A stretch of 64,000 nt of DNA, taken from Sphingomonas corticis (GTDB lineage: Bacteria; Pseudomonadota; Alphaproteobacteria; Sphingomonadales; Sphingomonadaceae). A model generated the notes under the pieces. That model was not told where the DNA came from and did no database searches. It was given only the letters and a program-made list of their open reading frames with translations. Every line of letters starts with the position of its first letter. Positions within the stretch are counted from its first letter, which is position 1. Below, piece after piece: positions 36,121 to 45,036 of the stretch. The stretch covers positions 186,001-250,000 of the forward strand of contig NZ_JAAVJH010000005.1 of NCBI RefSeq assembly GCF_012035195.1, read 5' to 3'. The position numbers and the translations under genes are program-made.

Positions 36121-37353
36121 ATGGACCTCGGCTGGAGCGCGCAGGAAGAGGCCTTCCGCGAGGAGGTCCGCACCTTTCTCGCCGAGCGGCTGACGCCGGA
36201 ACTGGCGCGGGCGGGGCGACTGGCCACCAGCGTCTATCCCGACCACGACGCCTCGATGCGCTGGCAGGCGATCCTGGCCGAACGCGGCTGGGCCGCGCCG
36301 CACTGGGCGGTGGAGCACGGCGGCACCGGCTGGACCATCGCGCAGCATTACATCTTCGCGACCGAGCGCCTGGTGGCCGGCGCGCCCGCGCTGTCGCCGA
36401 TGGGCATCTCGATGGTGGCCTATGTCATCCAGCGGTTCGGCACGCCAGAGCAGCAGGCCTTCTTCCTGCCGCGCATCCTGTCGGGCGAGATCTTCTTCTG
36501 CCAGGGCTATTCCGAACCGGGCGCCGGCTCCGACCTCGCCTCGCTGACGACCGCGGCAGTGGTGGAGGGCGACCGGCTGGTCGTCAACGGGCAGAAGGTG
36601 TGGACGACCCACGCGACCGAGGCGAACTGGATCTTCGCGCTGGTCCGCACGTCGAAGGAAGGGCGACCGCAGGCGGGGATCACCTTCGTGCTGATCGACA
36701 TGGCGTCGCCCGGCGTGGAGGTGCGGCCCTTCACCATGCTGTCGGGAGAGCAGGTGCAGAACGCGGTCTTCTTCACCGACGTGCGCGTGCCGCTGGCCAA
36801 CGTGATGGGCGAGGTCGATCGGGGCTGGTCGGTCGCCAAATACCTGCTGGAATTCGAGCGCGGCGGCGCGGCCTATGCGCCGGGGCTGAAGGCGCGCTGC
36901 GACGGGATCGCGGCACTGGCGCGCGACACGACCGGCGACGACGGCCGCCCGCTCGCCGAGGACCCGCTGTTCCGCGCCCGCCTGGCGCGGTTGCAGGCGC
37001 GCGCCGACGTGCTGGAGATCACCGAGCTTCGCCTCCTCTCCGCCAGCGAGGGCGCCAGCGTCGGCGCGCTGTCGTCGATGATGAAGGTGATGGGCACCGA
37101 ACTCGCCGGCGAAGTGACCGAGCTGGCGCTGGAGGTGGCGGGCCCGCGCGGCCTCGTGTTCCAGCCGCACGCGACCATGCCCGGCGGCCCCGCGCCGGCG
37201 CATCAGGCGCCCGCGGACGGCTACGTCAGCGGCGACGAGCGCCACGCCCTCGCCGCGCTGCGCTACATGAACGAGCGCGCCGGGCCGATCTATGCCGGGT
37301 CGAACGAGATCCAGCGCAACATCCTGGCGAAGATGGTGCTGGGGCTGGGCTGA
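36121..37353 (+). CDS. Acyl-CoA dehydrogenase (large FadE-type)
   Basis: A 410-residue acyl-CoA dehydrogenase in the class often found in degradation of steroids and branched or cyclic acids. Motifs: FFCQGYSEPGAGSDLASLTTAA (about 126-147), GQKVWTTHATEANWIFALVRT, and C-terminal AGPIYAGSNEIQRNILAKMVLGLG. Such proteins often form heterotetramers with a second, smaller dehydrogenase; a 370-residue one is encoded at 40067-41179 on the other strand. It lies 20 bases after the receptor gene, so it is co-transcribed with it. Confidence 0.9.
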   Translation: MDLGWSAQEEAFREEVRTFLAERLTPELARAGRLATSVYPDHDASMRWQAILAERGWAAPHWAVEHGGTGWTIAQHYIFATERLVAGAPALSPMGISMVAYVIQRFGTPEQQAFFLPRILSGEIFFCQGYSEPGAGSDLASLTTAAVVEGDRLVVNGQKVWTTHATEANWIFALVRTSKEGRPQAGITFVLIDMASPGVEVRPFTMLSGEQVQNAVFFTDVRVPLANVMGEVDRGWSVAKYLLEFERGGAAYAPGLKARCDGIAALARDTTGDDGRPLAEDPLFRARLARLQARADVLEITELRLLSASEGASVGALSSMMKVMGTELAGEVTELALEVAGPRGLVFQPHATMPGGPAPAHQAPADGYVSGDERHALAALRYMNERAGPIYAGSNEIQRNILAKMVLGLG

Positions 37354-37380
37354 GGCTCCCGCGCGCGGCGCGGAAGCCTC
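37352..37380. terminator. Hairpin between convergent acyl-CoA dehydrogenase and M1 peptidase genes
   Basis: GAGGCT and AGCCTC arms continue after one mismatch into CCGCGC / GCGCGG, with a three-base loop. There is no T run, so it may be a weak or factor-assisted two-way terminator. Confidence 0.55.
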
Positions 37381-37387
37381 CCGTGCA

Positions 37388-40036
37388 TCAACGCAGCGCC
37401 GCCTCCATCTGCGCGCCCCGCGCGGTTTTCAGCGCGGCGCAGATGCGGATCGTCTCCACGCTCTGGTTCAGCTCCAGCTCGTTGGCGCCCAGCGTCTTGA
37501 GCCGCGGGCGGAACAGCGCGTCCACCTCCGCCGCCTTCCCCGCGTCGCAGTAGCTGGCGAACAGCAGCGGCAGGCGCGAGCGGCGGAACGAGGGGACGTC
37601 CGCCGTCATGCGATCCCAGTCGGTGCGGAACAGGTCGAACAGAATGTCGCGCCCCACCGGACGCGCCGCCAGCCCGTTCATCAGCTGCTGCCGCTCCAGC
37701 GTCTGCAAGCCGCCGCCGGCGTCCTGCGCGTAGCCGAGCGCACGGCGCACCTTCTCCGCCGTGTCCGCTGCCATCAGCCCGGCGAGCGCGTTGCTGCGGA
37801 ACAAGGGGTCCTCGCTCTTCGCCAGCTGGGTCTTCAGCCGCTCCATGAACGCGGCATCGCGATCCTGCACCGCCACGGCGAAGGCGAGCGAGCGATAGGT
37901 CGGATCGAGCGCGTCGGCGTCGCCCGCCACCGCCCGCTCCGCCGCTTTGGCCAACGTGGCGCGCGTCCCCGCGTCGCGCGCGGTGGTCGCCATCAGCCCC
38001 GCGAACGCCCGGCGCGACTGCGCGCGATCCGTCTCCTCGCCTGCATAGGCGCCGCGCCGGGGGTCAAGCCCCAGCTGCGCCAGCCGCGGGGCGTAGAGCC
38101 CGCCGACCAGCCGCTCCACGCCCGCACCCGCCTCGGGCGACAGCGTGGTGACGGCCAGCGTGTCGAGCCACTCCGGCAGCTTCGTCGCCGCCTGCCGATC
38201 GGGATGCGCCGCCAGCGCGCGGGTGGCCTCGACCACCAGCGCGAAGGGCGCGTTGCCCGCGGCGAAATCGGCGTAGAGGCTGTCGGCGAACGCCAGCGCC
38301 TCGCGCGCCGGCAACCCGGCGCTCGCCGCGGTCAGCGCCGACCATTGCGCCGCGGGCAGGCTGTAGCGGTAATAGCCCGCGCCGCCCGCGTTGGGCACCG
38401 CCACGCCCGCACCGGACAGGCGCATGGTCGCGCCCGGCCCGCGCATCAGCGTGCATCGCGTGTCCGCGTCCTGCCGCACGCAGAAGGGCAGGGTCCAGCG
38501 CTGCGGCTTGCCCGCCGCGACCCCGATCGGCCGGTAGCGCGCCTGCGTCAACCGCCACCCGCCGCCGCTGCCCGGGCGCACCGTCACCACCGGAACGCCG
38601 GTCTGGTTGACGAAGCTCTGGAAGAGCGGGACGACGCCCGGGTCGCCCGATCCCTTCGCCATGGAGGCGAAGAAATCCTCCGCCGTCGCATTGCCGTAGG
38701 CGAAGCGCGTCAGGTGATGGCGAACCCCGTCGCGGAACTTGTCCTCGCCCAGGTAGCGCTCGACCATGGTCAGCACCTGGCCGCCCTTTTGATAGGTGAT
38801 CGCGTCGAACGCGCTGGCGATCTGCGCATTGCGCTCGATCGGCTGGCGGATCGGGCGGCCGATGGAGCGGCTGTCCGTCTCCATCGCGTCCAGCGCCTCC
38901 GCCATCTGCGCCACGCCGGTGCCGAGCTTAGGATCCCAGATCTCGCCTACCCGGTTGCCCGCCCACTCGGCGAAGCTCTCGTTCAGCCACAGGTCGTTCC
39001 ACCACATCGGCGTGACGAGGTCGCCGAACCATTGGTGCGCCATCTCGTGCGCGACGACCATGCCGAACGACCGCCGCTGCGACGCCGGCGCGTCGGGCGA
39101 CAGCAGCAGCAGCGTGTCGCCGTAGGTGATGAGCCCGGCGTTCTCCATCGCGCCCTGCATCACCGGCCCGGCGATCTGGTCCAGCTTCTCGAAGGGATAG
39201 CGGCTGCCGAAATAATCCTCGTGCAGCGCCAGGATCTTCGGCCCTTCCGCCGCGGCGGTGGCGAGGCGCGCCTTCTGCCCCTTCGTCGCGATCACGCGAT
39301 ACGGAAGCGTCTTCGGCCGCACGGCGTTGCCGGGCGCGTCGTTCTCCACCACGTCGAAATCGCCGACCGCGATCGCGACGAGGTACGTCGGCAGCGGGCG
39401 GGACGCGGCGAACTCGTGCCGGACCGTGCCGTCCGCGGCAGGGGTCGTGCGCACCTCGGGCGTGTTCGCGAAGACCTTCAGCGACTTGCGCGTCGTCACG
39501 CCCAGCGTGAACGGCGTTTTGAAGCGCGGTTCGTCGAAGCCGGGGAACATCCGCCGCGCGTCGATCGGCTCCATCTGCGTCCAGGCGTACCAGTCGTCGC
39601 CGACCTTGGCGTGATACAGCCCCTCGCTGCCGGTCATGAAGGGCGCGGTGTACTCGAACGTCAGCGTGGTGCGCCCGGCGGGCAGCGCGCGCCCGAAGTC
39701 CAGTCGCGCGACGCCGCTGGGATCCACCTCGGCATAGGTGCCCGCCACCTCGGCGCCGTCCACCAGCGCGACCACGCGCGAGACGGTGAGGCCGAGGCCG
39801 TGCAGGAAGAACGATCGCTGCGCCTTCGCCAGCGTCACGTCGATCTCCGCCCGGCCCGAGAATGCCTTGGCGTCGGGAAGGACGGTCAGCTCCAGCCGAT
39901 AGGCGGTCGGCCGCACCCCTTCGGGCAGGCGCCCCTGCGGTACCGCCGCCGCGGGTGTGGCGCGCGGCGCCTGCGCGGCCACCGGCACGCCGAACGCCAT
40001 CGCCGCGGTCGCGGCGAGCCACCAATGCGTCTTCAT
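37388..40036 (-). CDS. M1-family zinc aminopeptidase, secreted
   Basis: An 882-residue metallopeptidase with a signal peptide (MKTHWWLAATAAM..., cleavage near VAAQ, about 22), so it acts in the periplasm. GAMEN (about 306-310) is the exopeptidase motif; HEMAHQWFGDL gives zinc ligands His330 and His334 with catalytic Glu331, and Glu353 (NESFAEW) is the third ligand. The C-terminal ERAP1-like domain fills the rest. It cleaves N-terminal residues from peptides. AGGGG precedes the ATG. It is 30 bases after the acyl-CoA dehydrogenase gene, but shows no functional link to it. Confidence 0.94.
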   Translation of the reverse strand: MKTHWWLAATAAMAFGVPVAAQAPRATPAAAVPQGRLPEGVRPTAYRLELTVLPDAKAFSGRAEIDVTLAKAQRSFFLHGLGLTVSRVVALVDGAEVAGTYAEVDPSGVARLDFGRALPAGRTTLTFEYTAPFMTGSEGLYHAKVGDDWYAWTQMEPIDARRMFPGFDEPRFKTPFTLGVTTRKSLKVFANTPEVRTTPAADGTVRHEFAASRPLPTYLVAIAVGDFDVVENDAPGNAVRPKTLPYRVIATKGQKARLATAAAEGPKILALHEDYFGSRYPFEKLDQIAGPVMQGAMENAGLITYGDTLLLLSPDAPASQRRSFGMVVAHEMAHQWFGDLVTPMWWNDLWLNESFAEWAGNRVGEIWDPKLGTGVAQMAEALDAMETDSRSIGRPIRQPIERNAQIASAFDAITYQKGGQVLTMVERYLGEDKFRDGVRHHLTRFAYGNATAEDFFASMAKGSGDPGVVPLFQSFVNQTGVPVVTVRPGSGGGWRLTQARYRPIGVAAGKPQRWTLPFCVRQDADTRCTLMRGPGATMRLSGAGVAVPNAGGAGYYRYSLPAAQWSALTAASAGLPAREALAFADSLYADFAAGNAPFALVVEATRALAAHPDRQAATKLPEWLDTLAVTTLSPEAGAGVERLVGGLYAPRLAQLGLDPRRGAYAGEETDRAQSRRAFAGLMATTARDAGTRATLAKAAERAVAGDADALDPTYRSLAFAVAVQDRDAAFMERLKTQLAKSEDPLFRSNALAGLMAADTAEKVRRALGYAQDAGGGLQTLERQQLMNGLAARPVGRDILFDLFRTDWDRMTADVPSFRRSRLPLLFASYCDAGKAAEVDALFRPRLKTLGANELELNQSVETIRICAALKTARGAQMEAALR

Positions 40037-40066
40037 CGTCTTACCCCTGTTCCTGTCGTGACGGTC

Positions 40067-41179
40067 TCACGCCGCCGCCAATGCCCCGTAACGTGCGAGA
40101 TGATGATCCGCGCCGCCGAACTGCTGCTCGATCGCGGTCGCGCGCTTGAAATAGAGGCCGACCGGCAGTTCGTCCGTCATCCCCATCGCGCCGTGCAGCT
40201 GGACCGCATTCTGCGCGACGAAGCGCAGGCCGTCGGCCACCACCGCCTTCGCGGCGGAGACCGCGCGGGCGCGGATCGCGGCGTCGGCGTCGAGGTTCAG
40301 CGTGGCGAGATAGGCGGCGGACTGGATCTGCTCGGCCGCCATGTACATGTCGACCATGCGGTGCTGGAGCACCTGGAAGCTGGCGAGCGGCTGGCCGAAC
40401 TGGCGCCGCTGCTTCGTCCACTCGACCGTGTCGGCCAGCATCCGCCGTGCGACTCCCGCCGCCTCGCCGCAGATCGCGGCGATCGCGGCATCGCCCGCCG
40501 CCTCCAGCCACGCCACCGCCGCGCCCTCTTGGCCGACCAGGGCCGCGGGGGCGGCGTCGAGGACGATATCGGCCGCGACGCTGCCGTCGATCAGGCGATA
40601 GTCGTGGCGCCTGACCGCGTCGGCACAGACGAGGAACATCGACACGCCGTCGCGGTCGCGCGCGGCGCCCGCCGTCCGCGCGCTGACGAGCAGCCGGTCG
40701 GCGTCGGGCGCGCCCAGCACCACGGCCTTCTCGCCGGTCACGCGCCAGCCGTCGCTCTCGCGAACCGCGCGGGCGGACACCGCGTGCCACGCGTGGCGCG
40801 ATCCCGCCTCCAGCGCGGCGAGCGCGACCTGCACCGTCCCGTCGGCGATGCCGGGCAGCAGCGCGACGTCGCCCGCCTGGCGCAGCACGCCCGCCGACAG
40901 GACGACGTTCGAGAGATAGGGCGCGTCGGCCAGTGCCTCGCCCAGGGCCTCCATCACGATCATCGTCTCCACGGGCCCGCCGCCCAGTCCGCCGGCCTCC
41001 TCCGGCAGCGCGGCGCCGACCACGCCCAGCTCCGCCGCCAGCGCGCGCCACAGCGTCGCGTCGCCGGCCACCGTCCGCGTCCGCCGCTTCAGCCTTGCGT
41101 GCAGCGGATCGGCCTCCGCCAGGTAGCGGGTCAGCGTGTCGCGCAGCATCGCCTGCTCGTCGCTCAGCCGGAAATCCAT
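40067..41179 (-). CDS. Acyl-CoA dehydrogenase (small subunit-like)
   Basis: A 370-residue dehydrogenase-fold protein starting MDFRLSDEQAMLRDTLTRYL. It has the family C-terminal region (QRRQFGQPLASFQVLQHRMVDMYMAAEQ and VQLHGAMGMTDELPVGLYFKRA), but the middle FAD/substrate segment is less conserved (VTGEKAVVLGAPDADRLLVSARTAG). This pattern is common in the non-catalytic or second subunit of heteromeric FadE pairs; whether it pairs with the 410-residue protein is inference. GAGGGAGAGGGCG precedes the ATG. Confidence 0.88.
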   Translation of the reverse strand: MDFRLSDEQAMLRDTLTRYLAEADPLHARLKRRTRTVAGDATLWRALAAELGVVGAALPEEAGGLGGGPVETMIVMEALGEALADAPYLSNVVLSAGVLRQAGDVALLPGIADGTVQVALAALEAGSRHAWHAVSARAVRESDGWRVTGEKAVVLGAPDADRLLVSARTAGAARDRDGVSMFLVCADAVRRHDYRLIDGSVAADIVLDAAPAALVGQEGAAVAWLEAAGDAAIAAICGEAAGVARRMLADTVEWTKQRRQFGQPLASFQVLQHRMVDMYMAAEQIQSAAYLATLNLDADAAIRARAVSAAKAVVADGLRFVAQNAVQLHGAMGMTDELPVGLYFKRATAIEQQFGGADHHLARYGALAAA

Positions 41180-41225
41180 CGCCCTCTCCCTCGCCGTGCG
41201 GACAGGGGTGCCACAGCCGGCGTGG

Positions 41226-41951
41226 CTACGCCAGCGAGCCGTCGCGCGCGATCGCCTCCCGCGCGGTCGCGGCGATCGCCTTGCGCTCCATTCCCGCGGG
41301 ATCGAACGGTGGCAGGAACGACAGGTGCGCGACGAAGGTGCCGCGCCGCCGCAGCACGCGCAACGCGTGTCGCTGCCCCGGCTCGTCGCCCACCCATGCG
41401 AGGTCCCGCGTCGCCGCGCCATAGTCGATCCGCACCGGCTGCACGCGCATTCCCCCCGGCGAAGGGTCGAGCGCCGCGAGCAGCGACGCCTTGAACGGCA
41501 GCAGCGTCGCCCCGTCACCGGTCGTGCCCTCGGGAAAGATCGCGACGCTGCGTGCCGCTTTCAGGGCGGTGCGCAGCTCCGCCACCTGCGCCGCCACGCC
41601 CATCCGCTCGCCGCGGCTGACGAAGATGGTGCGGTTGAGCGTGCACAGCCATCCGATCAGCGGCACCGCGCGCAGCTCCGCCTTGGCGACGAAGGCGGTG
41701 CCCGTCGCCCCGGCGAGCAGCAGGATGTCGAGCCAGCTGAGATGGTTGGCGAGGAACACCACGTCCCCTTGCAGCGGCGTGCCGGTCGCCCGCGCCCGCG
41801 CGCCGAAGATGCGCGCCGCCCCGCCCAGGAACATTCGCGGCCACGGCGACCGCGCCCGCACCAGCCGCCATGCGCCGTGCAGCACCAGCATGACGAGCAG
41901 CCAGAGCAGCACGACCGACAACCGGGCGGCGATGCGCAGCGCGCCCGTCAT
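41226..41951 (-). CDS. plsC: 1-acyl-sn-glycerol-3-phosphate acyltransferase
   Basis: A 241-residue membrane acyltransferase that makes phosphatidic acid from lysophosphatidic acid. The catalytic His70-x4-Asp75 is in ANHLSWLD, and the glycerol-phosphate site is FPEGTT (139-144). An N-terminal hydrophobic helix (about 8-26) anchors it to the inner membrane. The ATG at 41951 is preferred over a longer GTG/ATG extension because the family begins about here. It follows fur, in the fur-plsC order seen in sphingomonads. Confidence 0.92.
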   Translation of the reverse strand: MTGALRIAARLSVVLLWLLVMLVLHGAWRLVRARSPWPRMFLGGAARIFGARARATGTPLQGDVVFLANHLSWLDILLLAGATGTAFVAKAELRAVPLIGWLCTLNRTIFVSRGERMGVAAQVAELRTALKAARSVAIFPEGTTGDGATLLPFKASLLAALDPSPGGMRVQPVRIDYGAATRDLAWVGDEPGQRHALRVLRRRGTFVAHLSFLPPFDPAGMERKAIAATAREAIARDGSLA

Positions 41952-42045
41952 GCAGGCGCCACGCCGGAGATGATCGAGGCGGTTGCGCCCACCCGCTTCG
42001 TCAGCCCGCACCGCTTCGTCACAGGGCCGCGCGCGACGATCCGTC

Positions 42046-42468
42046 TCAATCCTTGCGCGCGAGCGAGACGCCGTACAGCTCCATCCGGTGATCGACCAGG
42101 CGGAAGCCCAGCCGCTCGGCGATCGCCTTTTGCAGCTGCTCCACCTCGGGATCGACGAACTCGATGACGCGCCCGGTCTCCACGTCGATCAGGTGGTCGT
42201 GGTGTGCCTCGGGCGAGGGTTCGTAGCGGGCGCGCCCGTCGCCGAAATCGTGGCGGTCGAGGATCCCCGCCTCCTCGAACAGCCGCACCGTGCGATAGAC
42301 GGTGGCGATCGAGATGCCCGGGTCGATCGCCGACGCGCGCTCGTACACCTTCTCGACGTCGGGATGGTCCTCCGCCTCGGACAGCACGCGCGCGATGACG
42401 CGGCGCTGCTCGGTGATGCGCAGGCCCTTCTCGTGGCAGAGGGCTTCCAGATCGATCTTGCGGGCCAT
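42046..42468 (-). CDS. fur: Ferric uptake regulator (Fur family)
   Basis: A 140-residue metal-dependent regulator. The N-terminal winged helix (about 5-83) includes LRITEQRRVIARVLSEAEDHPDVEKVYERA and ISIATVYRTVRLFEEAGIL; the dimer domain has the metal-binding HHDH (89-92). The C-terminal CxxC seen in some Fur/Zur proteins is absent, so there is no structural zinc of that type. It should repress iron-uptake genes when Fe(II) is high. The ATG at 42468 has GGGGCG just upstream. A perfect 11-base inverted repeat lies upstream of it. Confidence 0.93.
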   Translation of the reverse strand: MARKIDLEALCHEKGLRITEQRRVIARVLSEAEDHPDVEKVYERASAIDPGISIATVYRTVRLFEEAGILDRHDFGDGRARYEPSPEAHHDHLIDVETGRVIEFVDPEVEQLQKAIAERLGFRLVDHRMELYGVSLARKD

Positions 42469-42489
42469 GCGCCCCATGTAGTGCGCGTT

Positions 42490-42525
42490 GCTTGTTGCGA
42501 AAAGCGCTACTGACTCGCAACAAGC
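42490..42525. promoter_or_regulatory. Inverted repeat upstream of fur
   Basis: GCTTGTTGCGA (42490-42500) and TCGCAACAAGC (42515-42525) are perfect 11-base complements, 14 bases apart, in the gap between rimI and fur. It could be a Fur-type operator (TTGCGA / TCGCAA half sites) or a hairpin ending the rimI transcript. Confidence 0.45.
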
Positions 42526-42529
42526 GCGA

Positions 42530-43006
42530 TCACAGCGCGCGGGCGTAGGTGTGCGCGTCGAACGTCTCGCCGGTGCGCGCGCGATAATAGCCGCGGCGCA
42601 CGCCGACCGCCGCGAAACCGTGCGCGGCGTACAGCGCGATGGCCGGGTTGTTCGCCCGTACCTCCAGGTGCAACTGGCGCACGCCGCGTCCCTGCGCCTC
42701 GGCGATCACCCCGCGCAGCAGCGCCGCGCCGATCCCGCCGCGGCGCTGGCCAGGTGCCACCGCGATCAGCAGCAGCTCCGCCTCGTCCATGATCGCCCGG
42801 GTCAGCGCGAAGCCCACGGTGGCGCCGTCCACCTTCGCCAGCGTCAGCCACACGCCCGGCATGGCGAGGATGCCGATGCACTGGTTTCGCGTCCACGCCT
42901 CGCCGTAGCGCGGGTCGAACGCGGCGGCCATCACCGCATCCACCGCGTCCGCGTCGCGCGCGTCGCCCCGCACCAGCTCCACCGTCCGTGCCGCGGTTGT
43001 CGTCAT
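42530..43006 (-). CDS. rimI: Ribosomal-protein-alanine N-acetyltransferase
   Basis: A 158-residue GNAT enzyme. The acetyl-CoA pyrophosphate loop is VAPGQRRGGIGAALL (about 83-97), followed by LEVRANNPAIALYAAHGFAAVGVRRGYY (about 114-142), which is RimI-specific. It acetylates the N-terminal Ala of ribosomal protein S18 in E. coli. Its start overlaps the tsaB stop by four bases (ATGA), the usual tsaB-rimI coupling. Confidence 0.93.
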   Translation of the reverse strand: MTTTAARTVELVRGDARDADAVDAVMAAAFDPRYGEAWTRNQCIGILAMPGVWLTLAKVDGATVGFALTRAIMDEAELLLIAVAPGQRRGGIGAALLRGVIAEAQGRGVRQLHLEVRANNPAIALYAAHGFAAVGVRRGYYRARTGETFDAHTYARAL

Positions 43007-43626
43007 GCCGGCAGCTTGGCGTCCGGCGCGCGGCCGTACAAGGGCCGTGCCGGCAGGTCGCGATACGATGCGGGCAGGGCAAGCGCGAACATGGCCGACG
43101 GCAACAGCGACGGTCCCCGTTGCCGCGCGGGAAGGTCAGCCAGGCGACCGACGCCGGTACCCACGGCCTGCATCGCGCCCAGCCGGTTCAGCGCATCCGA
43201 CGGGGTGAGCGACTCGAAGTCGTCCATCGCGCGGAATTCGGGTCGGCCGGCATATCGCTGCACGAACACTTCGCCATGACCTCCTTCCATCACGACCGCG
43301 AACGGCGACGAGCGCCCGGCATTGGTGAATTCGTCCATCGCCACCAGCGCCAGCGACGAATAGCCGGCGACGCTGGCCCCCCAGCCGAGCGCGAGTCCCC
43401 GTGCCGCGGCGATGCCGACGCGGATGCCGGTGAAGCTGCCCGGACCCACGTCGACGAGGATGCGGCCGGCGCGCCCGCCGTCCGGCAGCTCCGCGATCAT
43501 CGGCACCAGCCGCTCGGCATGGCCGCGCCCCACCACCTCGTCCCGCCACGCGAGCAGATCCTCGCCCTCGAACAGGGCGATGGAACAGGCGGCGGTCGCG
43601 GTGTCGATGACGAGGGTACGGGTCAT
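43003..43626 (-). CDS. tsaB: tRNA threonylcarbamoyladenosine biosynthesis protein TsaB
   Basis: A 207-residue ASKHA-fold protein that bridges TsaD and TsaE in the t6A37 tRNA-modification complex. Signatures: LVIDTATAACSIALF (about 5-19), GRGHAERLVPMI, and VDVGPGSFTGIRVGIAAARGLAL (about 58-80). It is overlapped by rimI. A family C repeat lies upstream of it. Confidence 0.95.
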   Translation of the reverse strand: MTRTLVIDTATAACSIALFEGEDLLAWRDEVVGRGHAERLVPMIAELPDGGRAGRILVDVGPGSFTGIRVGIAAARGLALGWGASVAGYSSLALVAMDEFTNAGRSSPFAVVMEGGHGEVFVQRYAGRPEFRAMDDFESLTPSDALNRLGAMQAVGTGVGRLADLPARQRGPSLLPSAMFALALPASYRDLPARPLYGRAPDAKLPA

Positions 43627-43635
43627 GCGATGGAA

Positions 43636-43762
43636 CTCCCCTTCCTCGCGGGGAGGGGGCGGGGGTGGGTAGCGTCCTGGCGATACGGATAGGTCACGGT
43701 GCCGCGCGCCGTAGCATCAGGCCCGACCCACCCCCAACCCCCCCCTTGCGAGGGAGGGGAAC
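43636..43762. repeat. Repeat family C inverted pair
   Basis: The left arm (43636-43670) ends GGCGGGGGTGGGT, and the right arm (43727-43762) starts ACCCACCCCC and continues as its near reverse complement (about 30 of 36). The centre (about 56 bases) includes GCGCGCC. It lies between the nitroreductase gene and tsaB. Confidence 0.85.
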
Positions 43763-43766
43763 GAAA

Positions 43767-44360
43767 TCACACGATCCGGTTGAACTTCTCGAAGTCCGGC
43801 CGCGGACTGCGATCGAAGATGCTGGCGGGGTCGCCGTGGCCCAGCGTGGAGATGAAGTTGGTCCGCACCGACGGCCGGTCGGCGAAGAACGCCTTGTCCA
43901 CCGCCCCCGCGTCGAACCCGCTCATCGGCCCGGTGTCGAGCCCCAGCGCGCGCGCGGCGAGGATGAAATAGCCACCCTGGAGCGAGGAGTTGCGGAACGC
44001 CGATGCCTCGCGCAGCTCGCGGTTGCCGACGAACCAGCTCTTCGCGTCGGTATGCGGGAACAGCTCGGGCAGATATTCGTGAAATTCGGTGTCCATGCCG
44101 ATGACGACACTGACCGGCGCCTTGCGCACCTTGTCCGCGTTGCTGTCCGAGCAGCACGCGGCCAGCGTCTCCTTCGCCTCCTGCGACGTGCACCAGACGA
44201 AGCGCGCGGGCAGCTGGTTGGCGCTGGTCGGCCCCATCTTCACGAGGTCCCACAGCGCGTGCAGCTCCTGCTCGCTCACCGGCTGGTCGGTAAAACCGTT
44301 GTAGGTGCGCGCGGTGCGGAACAGCTGGTCCAGCGCGGCGTCGTCGAGCGGCTGCGTCAA
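43767..44360 (-). CDS. RutE/HadB-type nitroreductase (malonic semialdehyde reductase family)
   Basis: A 197-residue FMN enzyme of the RutE/HadB subgroup: it starts LDQLFRTARTYNGFTDQPVSEQELHALWDLVKMGPTSANQLPARFVW, with the conserved FMN-phosphate Arg/Asn region, and ends NFISTLGHGDPASIFDRSPRPDFEKF. There are no rut genes nearby, so pyrimidine catabolism is not supported; it is a housekeeping neighbour in the nfuA-tsaB run. The start is TTG with a strong AGGAG eight bases upstream; no in-frame ATG lies near, so the TTG is accepted. Confidence 0.87.
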   Translation of the reverse strand: MTQPLDDAALDQLFRTARTYNGFTDQPVSEQELHALWDLVKMGPTSANQLPARFVWCTSQEAKETLAACCSDSNADKVRKAPVSVVIGMDTEFHEYLPELFPHTDAKSWFVGNRELREASAFRNSSLQGGYFILAARALGLDTGPMSGFDAGAVDKAFFADRPSVRTNFISTLGHGDPASIFDRSPRPDFEKFNRIV

Positions 44361-44387
44361 GCGAAACTCCTGTCGTGAAGGGGCGGA

Positions 44388-44960
44388 TCAGACCGCGCGG
44401 ACCTCGGTCACCTCGGGCACGTAGTGGCGCAGCAGCTGCTCGATGCCGTTCTTCAGCGTCGCCGTGGACGACGGGCAGCCGGCGCACGCGCCCTGCATCC
44501 GCAGGAACACCTTGCCCTTGTCGAACCCGCGATAGACGATGTCGCCGCCGTCGTTGGCGACGGCGGGGCGAACGCGCGTGTCGATCAGGTCGCGGATCTG
44601 CGCGACGATGTCGGCGTCGGCGGGATCGTCCTCGAACGCCTCCTCCTCGGCCGGCACGGAGAAGCCCGCGCTGGGTCCGCGAAACAGCGGCATCTGCGCG
44701 GCGAAGTGATCGGAAAGCAGGCCGAGGACATCGGGCTTCAGCGTCGCCCACGCGACGCCCGGTGCGGCGGTGACGGACACGAAGTCGCGGCCGAAGAAGA
44801 CCCCCGTCACGTCGCCCAGGTCGAACAGCGCGGTCGCCAGCGGGCTCGCCTCCGCCTCTTCCGGCGTCGCGAAGTCGCGCGTGCCCGCGTCCATCACGAT
44901 GCGGCCGGGCAGGAACTTCAACGTCGCCGGATTGGGCGTGGCTTCGGTTTCGATCAGCAT
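44388..44960 (-). CDS. nfuA: NfuA-type Fe-S cluster carrier (NifU family)
   Basis: A 190-residue carrier. The N-terminal Nfu scaffold domain (ETEATPNPATLKFLPG, about 3-90) is joined to a C-terminal NifU-type domain with the cluster-ligating CxxC (Cys159, Cys162 in GACAGCPSST). It receives [4Fe-4S] clusters from the SUF machinery, encoded 10 kb downstream, and delivers them to target enzymes. Confidence 0.93.
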   Translation of the reverse strand: MLIETEATPNPATLKFLPGRIVMDAGTRDFATPEEAEASPLATALFDLGDVTGVFFGRDFVSVTAAPGVAWATLKPDVLGLLSDHFAAQMPLFRGPSAGFSVPAEEEAFEDDPADADIVAQIRDLIDTRVRPAVANDGGDIVYRGFDKGKVFLRMQGACAGCPSSTATLKNGIEQLLRHYVPEVTEVRAV

Positions 44961-45036
44961 GCGCGCGATGTGGCGCGTGCGCGGACGGGGATCAAGCCGG
45001 GGAGGGGAAAGGAATTGTTTCCGCCCGCCAGCCGGC

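Noticed and set aside
37292..41494. A 1400-codon plus-strand frame over the M1 peptidase and dehydrogenase
   Set aside because: Composition is Arg/Ala/His-rich without motifs, while the minus strand carries complete, recognisable enzymes.
43767..44360. Part of a pyrimidine-degradation (rut) operon
   Set aside because: No other rut genes are present; the neighbours are nfuA, tsaB and rimI.
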